DNA of 64,000 nucleotides from Psococerastis gibbosa. Lineage: Eukaryota; Arthropoda; Insecta; Psocodea; Psocidae. The position numbers and the translations under genes are program-made. This document shows, piece by piece, positions 9,729 to 21,143 of this stretch. The stretch is taken from the NCBI GenBank assembly GCA_963971405.1, contig OZ020487.1, positions 13,737,344-13,801,343 on the forward strand, read 5' to 3'. The number at the start of each line of letters is the position of its first letter. The stretch's first letter is position 1. The notes under the pieces are model-generated. The model searched no databases. It was not told where the DNA came from and saw nothing but the letters and a program-made list of their open reading frames with translations.

Positions 9729-10132
9729 TTAAGAGGACATGCTCCGTAGAAAATGAGTACCCCAAAATTTGTTGTTTTTATGCACTTTTTATTGTTTATT
9801 TAATTAACAAAGCAAGTCATTAAAGATTTGGCTCATGAAAGTTGTAGTAGGCTACTTCGTGCATCATATAATCGGGTATTTTTACTTTTCGGTTTTGTAG
9901 TTCTTCCAAAAATCCCAGAATACGCATAATTTTAGTCCGTTCTGGTATTTATGAAAGAACTAAGTTACCAAAAATTTAATATTTCCTATTACATGATGCA
10001 TGAAGCAGTCTTCTACCACTTCCATGAGCCAAATTTTCAATGACTTGCTTTGTTAATTAAAAAATAAATAAAAAATAAATAAAAACAACAAATTTTGGGG
10101 TGCTCATTTTCTACGTAGTATGTCCTCTTAAC
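9729..10132. mobile_element. Palindromic element family G, copy 1, bounded by TTAA
   Basis: TTAA lies at 9729-9732 and at 10129-10132. Inverted arms start GAGGACATGCTCCGTAGAAA and continue through AATGAGTACCCCAAAATTTG. A second inverted pair lies inside (TTGGCTCATGAAAGTTGTAG / CCACTTCCATGAGCCAAA and CATCATATAATCGGG / CCTATTACATGATG). The whole ~400 bp is one imperfect palindrome. A second copy is at 33402-33799. TTAA borders would fit a piggyBac-type target, but the terminal bases are not diagnostic. Confidence 0.7.
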
Positions 10133-10440
10133 CAAATGTGTATTTTGTTTGTACAACTGCACAGTTTTTGTAGTCAATGCACACATATTGTGATTTGCTG
10201 TACGGGGCGTTGGCCGAAAACTGTAACATGTAAAAGAAACAGGATTTATTATAATAATAGTGTAATTCCCAAAATAAATTCAGTTACATAAATTTAGATA
10301 ATACATTTTTCTTCTTTGGGTCCCTTGCCATTGTGCAGCCAATTTGCACGTGGAGGCAAGGTGCCGATAACAATATAAGAACTAAAAATTTAAAGTAGTA
10401 ATATGTATAAGTACAGATCCATTTAGTATACAGATGGTAT
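10133..10440. other. Unassigned stretch
   Basis: AT-rich; nothing recognised. Confidence 0.5.
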
Positions 10441-10456
10441 GTTGAGAGGCATGTTA

Positions 10457-10765
10457 TTAGAAGTTCCAAAGTGCTGGGTCTTTTTGTAGTATTGCATGTT
10501 TCACCTTGTTTTGAAATATTTTGCGTGTAGGAGCGCCACGAAGTTCTAGAGAAAGTTTATTGTATTCAAGTGGCCCTATATATAAAAACGTTTTTTTGAA
10601 AAATTCCATTTTGGGCTTAGGTGGCACAAACGACTCTACACGTCGGGTTCTGCTATCGTTTGTGGGTACAATAGGTCTGTTCCCGGAGGATTGGTAAAAA
10701 ACACCCAGCACTTTATACACGTAAAGTGACCTAAGAGGTAAAACATTAATTTCATTATTACTTTA
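10457..10765 (-). mobile_element. Non-LTR retrotransposon C-terminal fragment
   Basis: The minus-strand frame, open from about 10765 to 10457, includes EFFKKTFLYIGPLEYNKLSL followed by ELRGAPTRKIFQNKVKHAIL. It matches the pattern at the extreme C-terminus of Jockey/CR1-like LINE polyproteins, where a basic -x-F-x-Y-x-GP-x-x-[WY]N-x-LP motif precedes a short helix (FK/FQxxVKxxL). The same pattern is seen at the C-terminus of the RT at 31737-33074 and at 34243-34332. There is no RT core, so this is a 5'-truncated insertion or relic. Confidence 0.6.
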
Positions 10766-10930
10766 CTCTTTATACGTTAGTATAAGGAAAGGCTTGTAAT
10801 GGTTGAAAATTCGTTTCCGAATTCGTTTCCGAATTTTCAACTGGATTGCACTTTTTTAAAGGTCCTAGGAACATAAAAAGTGGTTGTTCTGTTCGTCGAT
10901 TTGTAGACAAACTGGACTTTAATAAGGAGT
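10761..10930 (+). mobile_element. Family E repeat, left-end fragment
   Basis: Opens with the family E terminal hairpin region (TATACGTTAGTATAAGGAAA). TTTTCAAC-type sequence follows, with an internal duplication GAATTCGTTTCC, then AAGTGGTTGTTCTGTTCGTCGATTTG. It ends shortly after GACAAACTGGA. Confidence 0.6.
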
Positions 10931-10935
10931 CTATT

Positions 10936-11797
10936 ACAATGTTGTTGCTAACTCTATAAAATCTTCAGCGAAATGAGTTCTACCGAGAATGGCGAGTCTG
11001 AATGTCATGAAATAGTCGGGGAAGTGACCTAGACAATGCAATAACCCAGATTAGTGACTCGCAAATCGCTGACACGCGAGGTAAGCTCATGTCAATGTTT
11101 ACTAAGACGGACCCGACGCCCCTGCTGCTTTTAACAAATTGAACTCTAACAGTAATGGTCGCGACCTCTTAACGTGATGAGCTCAAAATGCAAACAAACC
11201 TCGTGTTAAGCTAATACGTTTATATTAATGAGAATATTTGAAATTTCACAATCACAGTGCACTTGCATCCAGTGTTTTCACGAAATTCAGCAAAAGAAAA
11301 TTTTGGGTAAATTAAACAAAAATTATTTGGTCCAAAACTGGTGGATACTGTCATTATAGTTTTGTAATTAAGGTTTAGTGCGCATAAATTTATTCGTAAA
11401 GTTATTTTTATACAACTTTCAAATTTGGCCATTATTATATTGTAGCTAGAATCAGAGGCCAATTTTAGTCTAAGCTGGCTGAATGTTTTAAGGTGGTAAT
11501 AATGTAATTGCTGTGCCACCGGCATATATTGTAAAAACACAGTGCTTCTTGTTGGAATCTGTGACTTGCAGCAACTTGTCAAAGTGGGCAATCTGAGAAC
11601 ATCCTGCTGCTACTAAAGTCCGATGGTCTCAATGACCGTGTGCGTGGTGAAGAATGGCAAAAAACTTGCAAGCTTGCTAAGTTGTTGCAAAAACAGGCTG
11701 ACACAGCTACCTAAAGCTGGCCACACACGACCGCTCCGATTCCACCGCGCCAACGCGCCAACACGCCAAATGGATGAGGTGGACCGGTGAATCTAGA
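10936..11797. other. Unassigned stretch with a small repeat-K fragment
   Basis: Positions 11553-11665 (TTCTTGTTGGAATCTGTGAC, CATCCTGCTGCTACT) resemble the duplicated repeat at 21974-22459. The 123-codon minus frame at 11220-11591 overlaps this repeat and is not supported. CGCGCCAACGC motifs near 11748 and 11821 flank a 13-G run at 11798-11810. Confidence 0.5.
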
Positions 11798-12022
11798 GGG
11801 GGGGGGGGGGCACACACGACCGCGCCAACGCTCCACCATGCAGTTTCTCTCAAGTTTTGTGTGTGGCTGACTTTCTTTTAAAATAATTATAAAAGTTGAA
11901 ATTGACAATGGGAGAGGAAATTGTACTGATGGCAACTGGAATATGCCTATATTTGAAAATTAGGAAGAAAAGAAGTTAATGGTCAAAGCAGTTGCGTAGC
12001 CAGATATATATATATTTTTTTT

Positions 12023-12185
12023 TTGGGGGGGGGGTCCAGTTTTCACACAACATCAATAAATAAAGTATGCCTATTGCCCACTTATGATAGGTTTTCGAAG
12101 GGGTTGGTGTTTTATATGGCGCCCCCCCCCCCCAAGTTTCGTTTGAGTAAACTCGGACCGGTTCTTTACATAGGGCAATGGAATA
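12023..12185. repeat. Dispersed repeat family I, copy 1
   Basis: Contains a 10-G run, a 12-C run (12122-12133) and GAGTAAACTCGGACCGGTTC, which recurs inverted at about 40955-40980. The partner at 40890-41096 also carries a long G run, suggesting the homopolymer belongs to this family. Confidence 0.5.
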
Positions 12186-12222
12186 TTAATTGGCTGTTGT
12201 GGGTGGGTTGAACCTTTGATTA

Positions 12223-12606
12223 GGCGCCCATTCCACCGACCGGCTAGGCTATTTACAAAAACAGAGACGTGGTAGCAGACATTCAAGACTTAGGCGGGGT
12301 TTCCACCGACCTCGCATTGCAGAATTGACGGAAATGTTTATTTTCCTCTATGCCATAGTTAATATTGATCAATGATCATACAGTAAAATCACAAACATAC
12401 GAATAAAATTAAAAAAAATGGCTTCATGGGATATGTTAAGTACAAGCATTTTAATTGATTTCTATAAAAAGAAAAATTTAAATTTCCGTCAATGTCATTT
12501 GCATTCTGCAATGCGAGGTCGGTGGAAACGCCACCTAAGTCTTGAATGTCTGCTAACACGTCACCGTTTTTGTAAATAGCCCTAGCCGGTTGGTGGAATG
12601 GGTGCC
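12223..12606. mobile_element. PIF/Harbinger-like MITE, large form, copy 2
   Basis: TTA on both sides (12220-12222, 12607-12609). Ends are GGCGCCCATTCCACCGACC and its complement GGTTGGTGGAATGGGTGCC. The internal order is as in copy 1, but the outer arm is a different subtype (GGCTAGGGCTATTTAC type instead of GCAAGTGCAAAATACAC). The GTAGCAGACATTCAAGACTT junction and core are shared. Confidence 0.85.
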
Positions 12607-12609
12607 TTA

Positions 12610-14920
12610 GGCCACAGCTTTATTTTGATGGTATGACGGGTCAACCGATAAGATGACAGTTGGCATGGATGGCGCCGTAGGAGATATGACCGGCATGGCG
12701 TCTGCTACAAGAGTTCGATCCAGGATTTATACCCGGGGAATATTAAAAAAGGGGGGGGGGGTGACGTTCTGAAGGAGCCTTTTTTAATTATAGGTGCAAA
12801 GGTAATTATAGAATTTAACACATTTTTTATATTGCAGTGTTTCAACAAAAAATGTTGCAGAAGGTTACAAAACGCATGCTTATGAAAACTGAGGGTGTGG
12901 GGGGCTCCCCGCGCTTAGTGGTAATATTTGAAAAAAAAATATTTACTTTATTTAGTGCCTTAGTGCATTTTAGAATTCCTAGTCTGTAGGATAATTAGCC
13001 CTGGCTGGGATTATAACAGGGTTACCCTTCTTTGTTTCTTCGAAAATTATTATAAAATTTCGCGACTGGCTTGGAATATTAAGGTGAGAAATGAAATTAG
13101 TGTGCGCTCCAAAAAGCTGTATTATCTACATTTGCGAATTACACTATGGGAAGGCAAAAAGATGTATGCTGTAAAATGTCGAGTCTGTAACGTCGTTAGT
13201 ATGACTAGGGTCTGACAAAAATTACTTGTTATCGTTATTTGCATTTTGCTGAGCGTTTTTCCGTTGGTAATGAAATAACTGATGGTTCTTTTTGTTTTCA
13301 TGCGCTGGCACTTTAATTCAATACTGACCTGACCCTCATCTTTAATTCTAACTGAAATAGCATTTTCTGAAGAGATAGCAAACCTCATTTTGTTGTCTGT
13401 GCGCTCTTTCGTTATGATATTCTGCTGTATAATGTGCATTTTTTAAACATTAAATTACCTTACAGCTACTATACAAAAAAACATTATATAATTACTCTTT
13501 TGCCTTAGAAATTATTAGAATTAACAGACTACACCCTGCCTCCCCTATGTCGCTGCATCCAGTTATCACTAGATCCACAGCGTACCTGACAATACCACTC
13601 CCCAAATGGATTAGACCAACTCGAGACGCTCACTTCTTGATCAAGCAATAACACTATACAATTAACATTAACAAACAGATGCACAACCATATTATTGAAT
13701 ACCAATGTTATTAGCAATGACAATAAGAAAAAAATCTGATCTAGGTACTGTGTATGAAATAATGATCTACACTACAACTTGGATAGGCTAAAACTCGAGT
13801 ATTCAATTAAATATAAAAATAGAAGCTGACAGACTTTTGGGTCATCTAAGTGTGGTCAATATCAACTTTCAGGATGATTCTTAACTTTCAGTATCGTCTT
13901 AAACAGTGATAATAAAAAAATAATGTTCGTTGAGAAAGAAAAATTGAAAAATGCTTTATTCTTTAGTTTATATCGGATTCCGACACCATTTTACCAGTTC
14001 AATTGCATTCCCTCGTTTCTTTCAATTTTTCTTTTGTTTCGAGAAATCTAATATCATGAGCAGACTGCAGTTATATACCTGCTGGCATTATTAGAAGATA
14101 TTATTATTTATTTTGCTTGTTATATAGCTCTCATTTGGAAGTTAATTAATGTACGGCTTTTGTTAGTTTGAGCATTCAGTGTTGTTTAATTGGAATGTTA
14201 AGAAAGGAATTGGAAGTAATTAAGGTTAGTGGAACTGAAGATAAAGACTTGGGAGTTGAGCTATTTGACAATATTGCTATGATTTATTTAGTGCAATTTA
14301 TTTTTGAAATTAATTATTTCTTTCTATTGCTCGACATTCAGTGCAATATCCCTATTGTTGTCTGAGATTGAGACTCAGCCGAAGAGATAAGTAGAATATT
14401 TGCTGCAGAAGTTTCAGTGTACTCTCTCAAGTCAAAACAATGGTCGCATTGTCCATTTACGTATTCTGTAGCCATTTCAAATTATGAAAATACCCGTGTT
14501 GGTTACACATGGATAATTTTCCATTATTATTGTTAATATAATTTTTTTGGACGGAGTGGCTAATTAAGCATGTCCCTGCCAACGATCCCTTCGGTTTACA
14601 GACATATTGGTTTTATTTTGGCAAGAATTTCCAGACAAACTGGTTTACTCCTCGTGGTCAGCTAACTCCGACTACAAGAGCCAATGGGCAAGCTGGGACA
14701 TGCTTACCGCAGGCATTGTCACAGACATATAATCTGCACCTTGACCTGACTTATTTTAAATTATAAAAAATAGAGGCATTGCCACAGGCTCGAAGAAGTC
14801 TGCTTTTCCCCATACTTTATTAAATATTGTATGAGTCCAACGTGTACCTGTCTTCTGGCGGTGAGAGTTCCACTTATAATGTATTTATTATTTTCCAGAA
14901 GAAGTCCGTACCATCTACAC
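12610..14920. other. Unassigned stretch
   Basis: No supported genes or repeats apart from an 11-G run (12751-12761). Open frames of 60-105 codons at 13122-13439 (minus), 13529-13723 (minus) and 14168-14365 (plus) lack domains. TGACCACGAGGAG-type unique DNA surrounds 14650. Confidence 0.45.
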
Positions 14921-15274
14921 GTCTGTCTGTTCGTCGATTTGTGAACTATTCGATGGATTTTGATCAAATTAGATGTGTACTGTAGGTTCACAAAAATCAT
15001 ATCTCGGGATAATACTTTTGGTCAACTCAATTTTGGGGGTTATACGCTAAAAATTGAGTTAACCCGAAATAGAAAATTTAATCTCGAGGTATAATTTTTG
15101 TGAACATGCATGCTAAATTTCATAAAAATCCATCGAGTAATTTGGCCACAAATTAATGCATAAGCATTCCGTTAAAAAAGGTTCCTGGGACCTCATAAAT
15201 CTGTTGAAATCCCAAAATTTAAAATTTCGAACACTACGAAGCTTTCCTTATACTAACGTATAAATAGAAAGCAA
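14921..15274. mobile_element. Family E fold-back repeat, palindromic copy
   Basis: The left arm (14921-15038: GTCTGTCTGTTCGTCGATTT, GATGGATTTTGATCAAATT, TTCACAAAAATCATATCTCG, AACTCAATTTTGG) pairs with the right arm (15050-15150). Pairing is around the centre near 15040-15055 (AACTCAATTTTGG / AAAATTGAGTT). The right end carries the family terminal hairpin (GCTTTCCTTATACTAACG / TATAAATAGAAAGC). Non-coding. Confidence 0.7.
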
Positions 15275-15765
15275 CAAATTGCACTATGTATGCATTGATA
15301 TACTGTAGCTTAATTCGTGGCTGTTTTTTCACCCGCATTTCATTGATATCTGGCTTTAAGGACGTCTTCTGTTTACTGAAACAGCTTACAGCTGCATGCA
15401 TTGTATTGTAATAGCAAATGACGTAGTGTCTGGATCTGTAACGGTCCAAAGTAAACCCATTCACCGTAAGGCCGTAACGTGTCTAGTCTACACTATCATT
15501 TTTTTTTATTTTTAGATTGAAAGGTCTGGTGGAAGAAGGCGTTAAGTTAAATTGTAAAAAAAGTCTCATATTACTTCCGATATATTTACATTGCTGTAGG
15601 AGGTTATAAAAATATTATGAGTGAGAGTGGGGCATAATACCTTTCTCATGAGAAAATATTTTGTTGTTGTTTGTAATTACGATTTAACGAAATCCACCTT
15701 CAATTTAAAGTTGAAGAGGCAACGTTCTAAGGTCATTATATCCGAAAATAAGGAAAAAAGATAAA
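15275..15765. other. Unassigned stretch
   Basis: Nothing recognised. Confidence 0.5.
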
Positions 15766-15855
15766 CAGGACAGTGCGGGAGACTCGTGCCATAAATCTAA
15801 GTCTTACCGGGACATCGTGTCCACTCCGAATTTCCATTTTTTTGAAAAATGTCAA

Positions 15856-15960
15856 CGGCTATACCAACTTAAATCCACCAGAACAGAGCCTGTTCAAAAA
15901 AGCAGCAAACTTGGTAGTGTGCACAGCGTTGGCAGGGGAAAATGGTAGGACAAGATAACG
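15856..15960 (+). mobile_element. LINE-like 3' fragment family J, copy 1
   Basis: Matches 61094-61198 (TATACCAACTTAAATCCA, CTTGGTAGTGTGCACAGCG, AAAATGGTAGGACAAG). The 61-codon frame 15773-15958 ends inside the match, but the match at 61 kb does not keep the same reading frame. This looks like 3' untranslated LINE DNA rather than a gene. Confidence 0.5.
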
Positions 15961-16135
15961 CGCTGAAACTGGGGGGTCAGCTTTCATTTCATGTGTTACT
16001 TGGCCTAGATTTACATTTGAAAATTCCGAGATACCATCTATGACCCCCCCGAAAAACCCCAATTTGTGGCCCCCGGAGAAAATTAATACGACCAGCAAAT
16101 AGTTGGAGCCCGACTTTGTTATCAATGGTAGCAGA

Positions 16136-16208
16136 TAGCACCAGGAATTCTCAAAATATCCTTGTTGGTAGCTCGAGTGTCCCATCTCTCCTGTATATAT
16201 AATTCTAG
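16136..16208. mobile_element. Fold-back family D, right-arm fragment
   Basis: Carries AGCACCAGGAATTCTC and GCTCGAGTGTCCCATCTCTC followed by CTGTATATATAATTCTAG, the standard D right terminus. It overlaps the start of the 180-bp direct repeat that flanks the SINE. Confidence 0.55.
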
Positions 16209-16764
16209 TTTCCTCTTTTTCCTGCTGCCAGACTTGGTGCAGCTTTCCCTACCTGTTGATATGGTATATTTTACGAATTTAATTCAATAGTACCAGGGTT
16301 TTCCTGTTGCCCGACTGGTAACATGTCTGTGTTTACTCAGATGACTATAGCTCATGTTTGTCGGGATATGTAGAGTAGTGGTACGGACTCTGACTTTCAC
16401 CCGGAAGGTTGTTGGTTCGATTCCTACACTTCCTACATTTTCTGGCCATGCTTCGGAGGGCATGTAAAGCAGGCGGTCCCGAGCCTTCCTAGCTGAGTGT
16501 AAGAAAGGGCTTTATAGCCCTAACTCCGCTAGGTTGGCTTAGTAATAGAACAAAAAAGTCAGTATTCATTCATTCATCTCTCCTATGTATAATTCTAGTT
16601 TCCTCTTTTTCCTGCAGCCAGACTTTGTACAGCTGTGTAACTATTTTCCCTACCTGTTGGTATGGTATATTATACGCATTTAATTCAATAGTACCCGGGT
16701 TTTTCCTGTTGCCCGACTTGTGACATGTCTGTGTTTACTCAGATGACTATAGCTCATGTTTGTC
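16183..16764. repeat. 180-190 bp direct repeat flanking a SINE
   Basis: Copy A (16183-16362) and copy B (16575-16764) both run from CATCTCTCCT through AATTCTAGTTTCCTCTTTTT to ATAGCTCATGTTTGTC. They differ by point changes and a 10-bp insertion (TGTAACTATT region) in copy B. The family A SINE occupies exactly the space between them. This is too long for a target-site duplication, so it is a tandem duplication with the SINE at or near the junction. Confidence 0.85.
16364..16572 (+). mobile_element. tRNA-derived SINE, family A, full-length copy
   Basis: The head has GTAGAGTAGTGG and B box GGTTCGATTCC. The full body follows (CATGCTTCGGAGGGCATG, GGCGGTCCCGAGCC, GGCTTTATAGCCCT, AGGTTGGCTTAGTAATAGAA) and the tail AAGTCAGTATTCATTCATTC. 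It sits between the two copies of the direct repeat. Confidence 0.88.
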
Positions 16765-17403
16765 TGAGTACCTACTAGTATCTGCGTTGTTACACACTAG
16801 TCCATAATGATGGTATTGCATCATCTATTGTCTGCCTTTTGTCTGGCAAGACGGTCGGTTTTTATGTTCTCTATGGTAGTTGCTATGGTACTGACTTTCC
16901 GTGTGCTCGCATTCATGAGGGCGCATAAAAAATTGTAAAATGGGAGTTACAGAGCAACTTTTTCGTTCTTCTTCGAGGTTCGCGACTCGGCATTGAAGGA
17001 AATAATCATCCCCGGGCTTAGGCCCACCCAATCCTCCTAATATATTGCTACATCGCATACACTCGTACATACTGAATGAATGATTTATTTCCAAATCGTA
17101 TACAATACAGTACAGAAAAACTGTTATTCCCTATGGGCTAGGCCCGTTTTAGGGGAGATTTGCTATTCTACCTATTAACGTGGTTGCCGGGCATCGCAAC
17201 TAGAGAAATTGCCAAGGAAGAGGATTCTCTACAAGGCCTTAGGCCATGGCCGTGCCCAGGGGAGTGGTCCAAGGGGTCTCTCCCCCCCCCCCCGAAATCA
17301 AAACCTGGCATGGCCTTAGGGGCTTAGGCCATGATGTTTCTTTTCAATGTCTCATTTTCTTGATATTTTTCTTTAATTAGTATCTAACATATAATTATTA
17401 ATC
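16765..17403. other. Mostly unassigned, with a repeat-K fragment
   Basis: About 17100-17165 carries CCCTATGGGCTAGGCCCGTTTTAGG, the inverted form of a block found at 21990 and 22275. A 12-C run lies at 17282-17293. No gene seen. Confidence 0.45.
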
Positions 17404-17545
17404 GACTTCGATGGCTAGGTGGTAGCGTGCTTGTACTGGTGCGAGTCTCTACACGCCATGCGATCGGAGACGTGTCGTAACTCAACACGGGTAATAGTCT
17501 ACAGAGGCGACTGAAGAGGTCAATCGGATACATTCATAAAAACAG
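17404..17545 (+). mobile_element. Repeat family C (possible tRNA-derived SINE), copy 1
   Basis: Starts GACTTCGATGGCTAGGTGGTAGCGTGC; TGGCTAGGTGG fits an A box, and GGTGCGAGTCT is a weak B box at closer than usual spacing. The body (GCGATCGGAGACGTGTCGT, AGGCGACTGAAGAGGTCAAT, CGGATACATTCAT) is shared with 26137-26285 and 35822-35940. Three copies support a mobile family; the tRNA origin is only suggestive. Confidence 0.55.
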
Positions 17546-17856
17546 TATTAAGCAATCATCCTGCCCTGGATCCGATCTGGCCACGTTAAGTATATTTATT
17601 CATATCCTGATGATGACTTGGCACTATTTGCCCTTGTATTTAGGCTGTTAAAGATTAAAATATTTTGTCAAGGGCCACTGGCAATAATTAAATTAATCGT
17701 GAATTTTCGGGCAAAGTTTCAAAATTATGATAGTATTAAGTATACCATATAGCAAATGATAGTTGTTTAAAGGGGATTTTTTAATTTATGTGCAACTCAG
17801 CACACGCTCACAATCACATTTGAAAATTCCGAAATAGCGCATATGACTCGGGGTTT

Positions 17857-18003
17857 ATAAATAAATAAGGACTTTTTATTGTTTCTATTACTAAGCCAAC
17901 CTGGCGGAGTTAGGGCCATAAAGCCCTCTCTTACACTCAACTAGGAAGGCCCGGGACCGCCTGCTTTACATGCCCTCCGAAGCATGGCCAGAAAATGTAG
18001 CCA
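17857..18003 (-). mobile_element. tRNA-derived SINE, family A, 5'-truncated
   Basis: Reverse copy with tail (AAATAAGGACTTTTTATTG) and body to GCATGGCCAGAAAATGTAG. It lacks the tRNA-like head, as expected from incomplete reverse transcription. Confidence 0.8.
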
Positions 18004-19105
18004 GTGTTTAAGGCCTCCCTTTGCAGTGCGCCAATTCATTATTAAATCATAGATTTTTTACCCCCTCTCAATATTCCATATAATAATGTAATTGAAGGAG
18101 TGGACGGGTGGTGTGACTGACCCTGTATTTATTAAATTTTTCAACGTTTTAACCAGAATATTTTGTTAATCAGGTTAAATGCCAGATTCAGAATACCCGT
18201 ATCTAATGTAAATTTTAATAAAGAAAAACTGGAAAAGATAAAGCTCATTTGTCTTCTTTAGCTCCCCTTACCTCCACTATGCGGTATTGTTGTCAGGCCG
18301 GTGGGAGGGGTCGGCGGTCGGGGGGGGGGGCGCGTCTAGACTGGTGTGCAGGGGTAGGCTGGGCTGAGAATGATGACTGGGGGACAGGGGCGGGGGAGGA
18401 GGGGGGGAGGGAGGTGACCCAGTTTAGTACCGTGTATAAATGTGGACTTGTGCGGTAATAAAGGGGCATATAGTAATCAGTCAGCAGTTGAGCACTGTAA
18501 TTTATGTCGGCCATTTATTGTATAGGGATGGCGACAGCCACAAATGACTGACGTTCGTTTCCTGCATATGCAAATCGCGGCAATAGCAATAACCATTATG
18601 TGCAATTCAAAATGGGAATTGTATAATTGGAATAGTAAAAGTCACAGGAGGGGGGGGGGGACGTGCGTTGGGATGCTGTGAGTCTCTTCAGTGTTCATAA
18701 AAAAGGAGGAAGCTTCGGGTAGAGAATAGTTGAAAGCCCCGGGTGGATGAAGGCGTTGACTCGAATAAAGAAAAGATTGTCATGAATGAGGGAGGGTGTT
18801 TATAACCCCTGTTTATTACCTGCCAAATTGTTTATTAATTATCCAATGTCCTCTATGAGGCTAAAACTTTAATTCGCATTATATACAGTAACTTAAGTCC
18901 CCACACCTATAACACGAGGTAACGGGGAGACCTTGTATAAGACCAGCACCATGTACTGCCAAGTAGGAGCGACTGGATCCAACGCTCCAAGGCTTCGTCT
19001 ACTTCCGAAACCTTCCATGGGTTCCGAATGAACTGAGAGCAGTGAGGAATGCTTATAACTTTTCACAATTGCTTAAAGGCCATCTCATAAGGAAAGCAAA
19101 GCTTT
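18004..19105. other. Unassigned, with a G-rich tract
   Basis: From 18293 to 18420 the + strand is extremely G-rich (runs of 11, 5, 6 and 7 G, many GGG triplets), so G-quadruplexes could form. A second 11-G run lies at 18650-18660. No credible gene. Confidence 0.5.
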
Positions 19106-19111
19106 CTGCGG

Positions 19112-19296
19112 CCCGATCATGGCGATTATAATACCGAGGTTAATATAATACCCTGGTATTATAAAATTTATATTTATTTATTTATTTTTACATTTAATGT
19201 AAACAAGATAATTTTACAATGGAAAGTGTTATTCAAAATTTGTTAGTTTACAGTTTTAACCCCAGGAGTAAGTTAATACCAATCGCCATAATCGGC
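19112..19296. mobile_element. Palindromic repeat family H, copy 2
   Basis: The ends CGATCATGGCGATTATAATA and, inverted, AATCGCCATAATCGG form a ~15-bp terminal inverted repeat. The same inner hairpin as copy 1 (ATACCGAGGTT / ACCCTGGTAT) is present. It carries an extra T/A-rich insertion (about 19160-19195) relative to copy 1. Confidence 0.65.
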
Positions 19297-19299
19297 CTA

Positions 19300-19950
19300 C
19301 TGCACTATATTACAAAACTAACTACCCGAAACTGTTTATTTGACGAGCTTACGTTATACTTTCGCATACTATGTATTATTTGTACAATCTTAGAAAATGT
19401 GTATTTATGTATTTATTTATAATTATTTTTAATTTTGAAAAAAAGAAAAATGCACTTGTAGTGTTAGTTGAGCTGTGATGTTGGCACAAAAGCAATTGAC
19501 CGGTGCAATTGGCCAGAACGCAATTGGACAAATTTCGCAATTAGTTCTCATGGAGGATTCTATACAATTCCGGGACGGGCCGGGACTGTAATTAGGCTAT
19601 CATCCGCGGGCCGGAGTTAATAGCAGGCTTGCAGCATAAACCTCAGAATTATTGGCAAATGAGCAACGGTTCCAGCAAACAAATATATTTTGCGTCGGTT
19701 TCGCACGACTCCCCTTTGATTTGATGATCCACAAAAGATGGACTGCAGGGCGAATACGATTTGTTTTTTTAAGGACTGTCTTTGATGTAAATATACTAGA
19801 AAGCAGGCTGATGGGCCGTGGTGTTATAAAACTACGCTGGTTTGAGCCATACGTCGCAGCAGAAAAATCCTTGGTTGTGAGCGGTTAACAGACTATCGGA
19901 CAGATGGTATCACGAACCGAAACTGTTGGAAATTATGATTTAGACTTCCT
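19300..19950. other. Unassigned, with a fold-back F scrap
   Basis: Only 19803-19823 (GCAGGCTGATGGGCCGTGG) matches fold-back family F. The rest shows nothing recognisable. Confidence 0.45.
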
Positions 19951-19955
19951 CGTAA

Positions 19956-20319
19956 GGCGGGGATTCCACAGACCTACAAGTGCAAAATACAAATACGGTG
20001 ACGTGGTAGCAGACATTCAAGCCTTAGGCGGGGTTTCCACCGACCTCGCATTGCAGAATGCAAATGACATTGACGGAAATGTTTGTTTTACTTAAAATCG
20101 ATCAATGATCATAGAGTAAAATCACAAACAAACAAACTAAAATTAAAAAATGGCATCATGGGATATGCTAAGTACAAAATTTTAATAGATTTCTATAAAA
20201 AGAAAAATTCAAATTTCCGTCAATGTCATTTGCATTCTGCAATGCGAGGTCCTTGGAAACCCCGCTTAAGTCTTGAATGCCTGTTACCACGTCACTTGCA
20301 GTTCTGTGGAATCCCCGCA
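19956..20319. mobile_element. PIF/Harbinger-like MITE, large form, copy 3
   Basis: TAA at 19953-19955 and 20321-20323 around GGCGGGGATTCCACAGACC ... ACTTGCAGTTCTGTGGAATCCCCGC. The left arm has GCAAGTGCAAAATAC-type sequence (as in copy 1), the junction GACGTGGTAGCAGACATTC and the common core. Short reading frames on both strands across it are palindrome artefacts. Confidence 0.85.
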
Positions 20320-20324
20320 TTAAA

Positions 20325-20730
20325 AGACCGTTTCCTCTTAACCAACACCCTGTCTTCAATTGCCCTTCGGGGAGAAGACGGCGATGTAACAATGGTTCCC
20401 AGGTGATGTAAAAGTTTGCCCCCCCCCCTCCCCACACACCCGTAATGTTTGTTTTAAAAGTCGGGAATTGGCATGTGATTGAAAGCCAATTTGGTGGAAT
20501 ATTGAAGGGTTTAAAAAGTTGCAGCTTTCTATCAAATGCTGCGCGTTATTGTTCCCGCTATAATCTCATCCCGTCACTTCCATAGCTTCGCTAACGACCT
20601 TAGAAACAAGGGTTCAATGCGCCCACCCTCCGCTATTATAAATCGGTCATTTTTATCCATTGGAAAATCTAAATGTTTCTGTTATGCATTAGGATACGGG
20701 AGCGGGTCAAACACAGGATATGCTTTATAA
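20325..20730. other. Unassigned stretch
   Basis: C-rich run CCCCCCCCCCTCCCC near 20418; a 64-codon frame at 20536-20730 without domain. Nothing else. Confidence 0.45.
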
Positions 20731-20857
20731 TTACAAAGACTTTCAAGGCCGGAGCTATTTAATGAAGCAGTAGAATCCGAGATGATGGGCCGTGGTCAAT
20801 ATGAAAGCGTACTTCCAAACGTTTCGTCAACATGACCGGGTTTTACTGATTCATCAT
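20731..20857. mobile_element. Fold-back family F, copy 2 (internally deleted)
   Basis: The left side is complete (TTACAAAGACTTTCAAGGCC, GAAGCAGTAGAATCCGAG, GATGGGCCGTGG, CTTCCAAACGTTTCGTC). It then jumps directly to the right terminus (CCGGGTTTTACTGATTCATC), leaving out the loop and most of the right arm. Confidence 0.65.
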
Positions 20858-20859
20858 AT

Positions 20860-21139
20860 GATAAGCTTGTCATTCCGTGTTTACATTGGGCAAAGCGTTT
20901 CCTTCTTATAAGCTTTGTGAATCTTATCTTAAAAAGGGACTATTTTCTATGTAAATAGGCTACTTGACAATTTTTGAAAACCTGTTTTAAAGCATTAGTA
21001 GGTTTATTGTATACCTCTTAAAAAAAATAAAAAAAAAATAAAAATAAAAAATCCCCAAAAAGCCATGCTTAGTAGCCCCCCCCCCCCAAAAAAAAAAAAA
21101 ATATTCCCCATTAATTTAAGTTTGGATAATGGTTAAGAA
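20860..21139. other. Low-complexity A/C-rich stretch
   Basis: A-rich (21019-21060) with a 12-C run (21076-21087) followed by a long A run. Nothing coding. Confidence 0.5.
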
Positions 21140-21143
21140 AGGG

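Noticed and set aside
20083..20437. Overlapping frames on both strands at the MITE (107 and 89 codons)
   Set aside because: The peptides recur in every large MITE copy on both strands (ALQNANDIDGN and similar) because the element is a palindrome; not coding.
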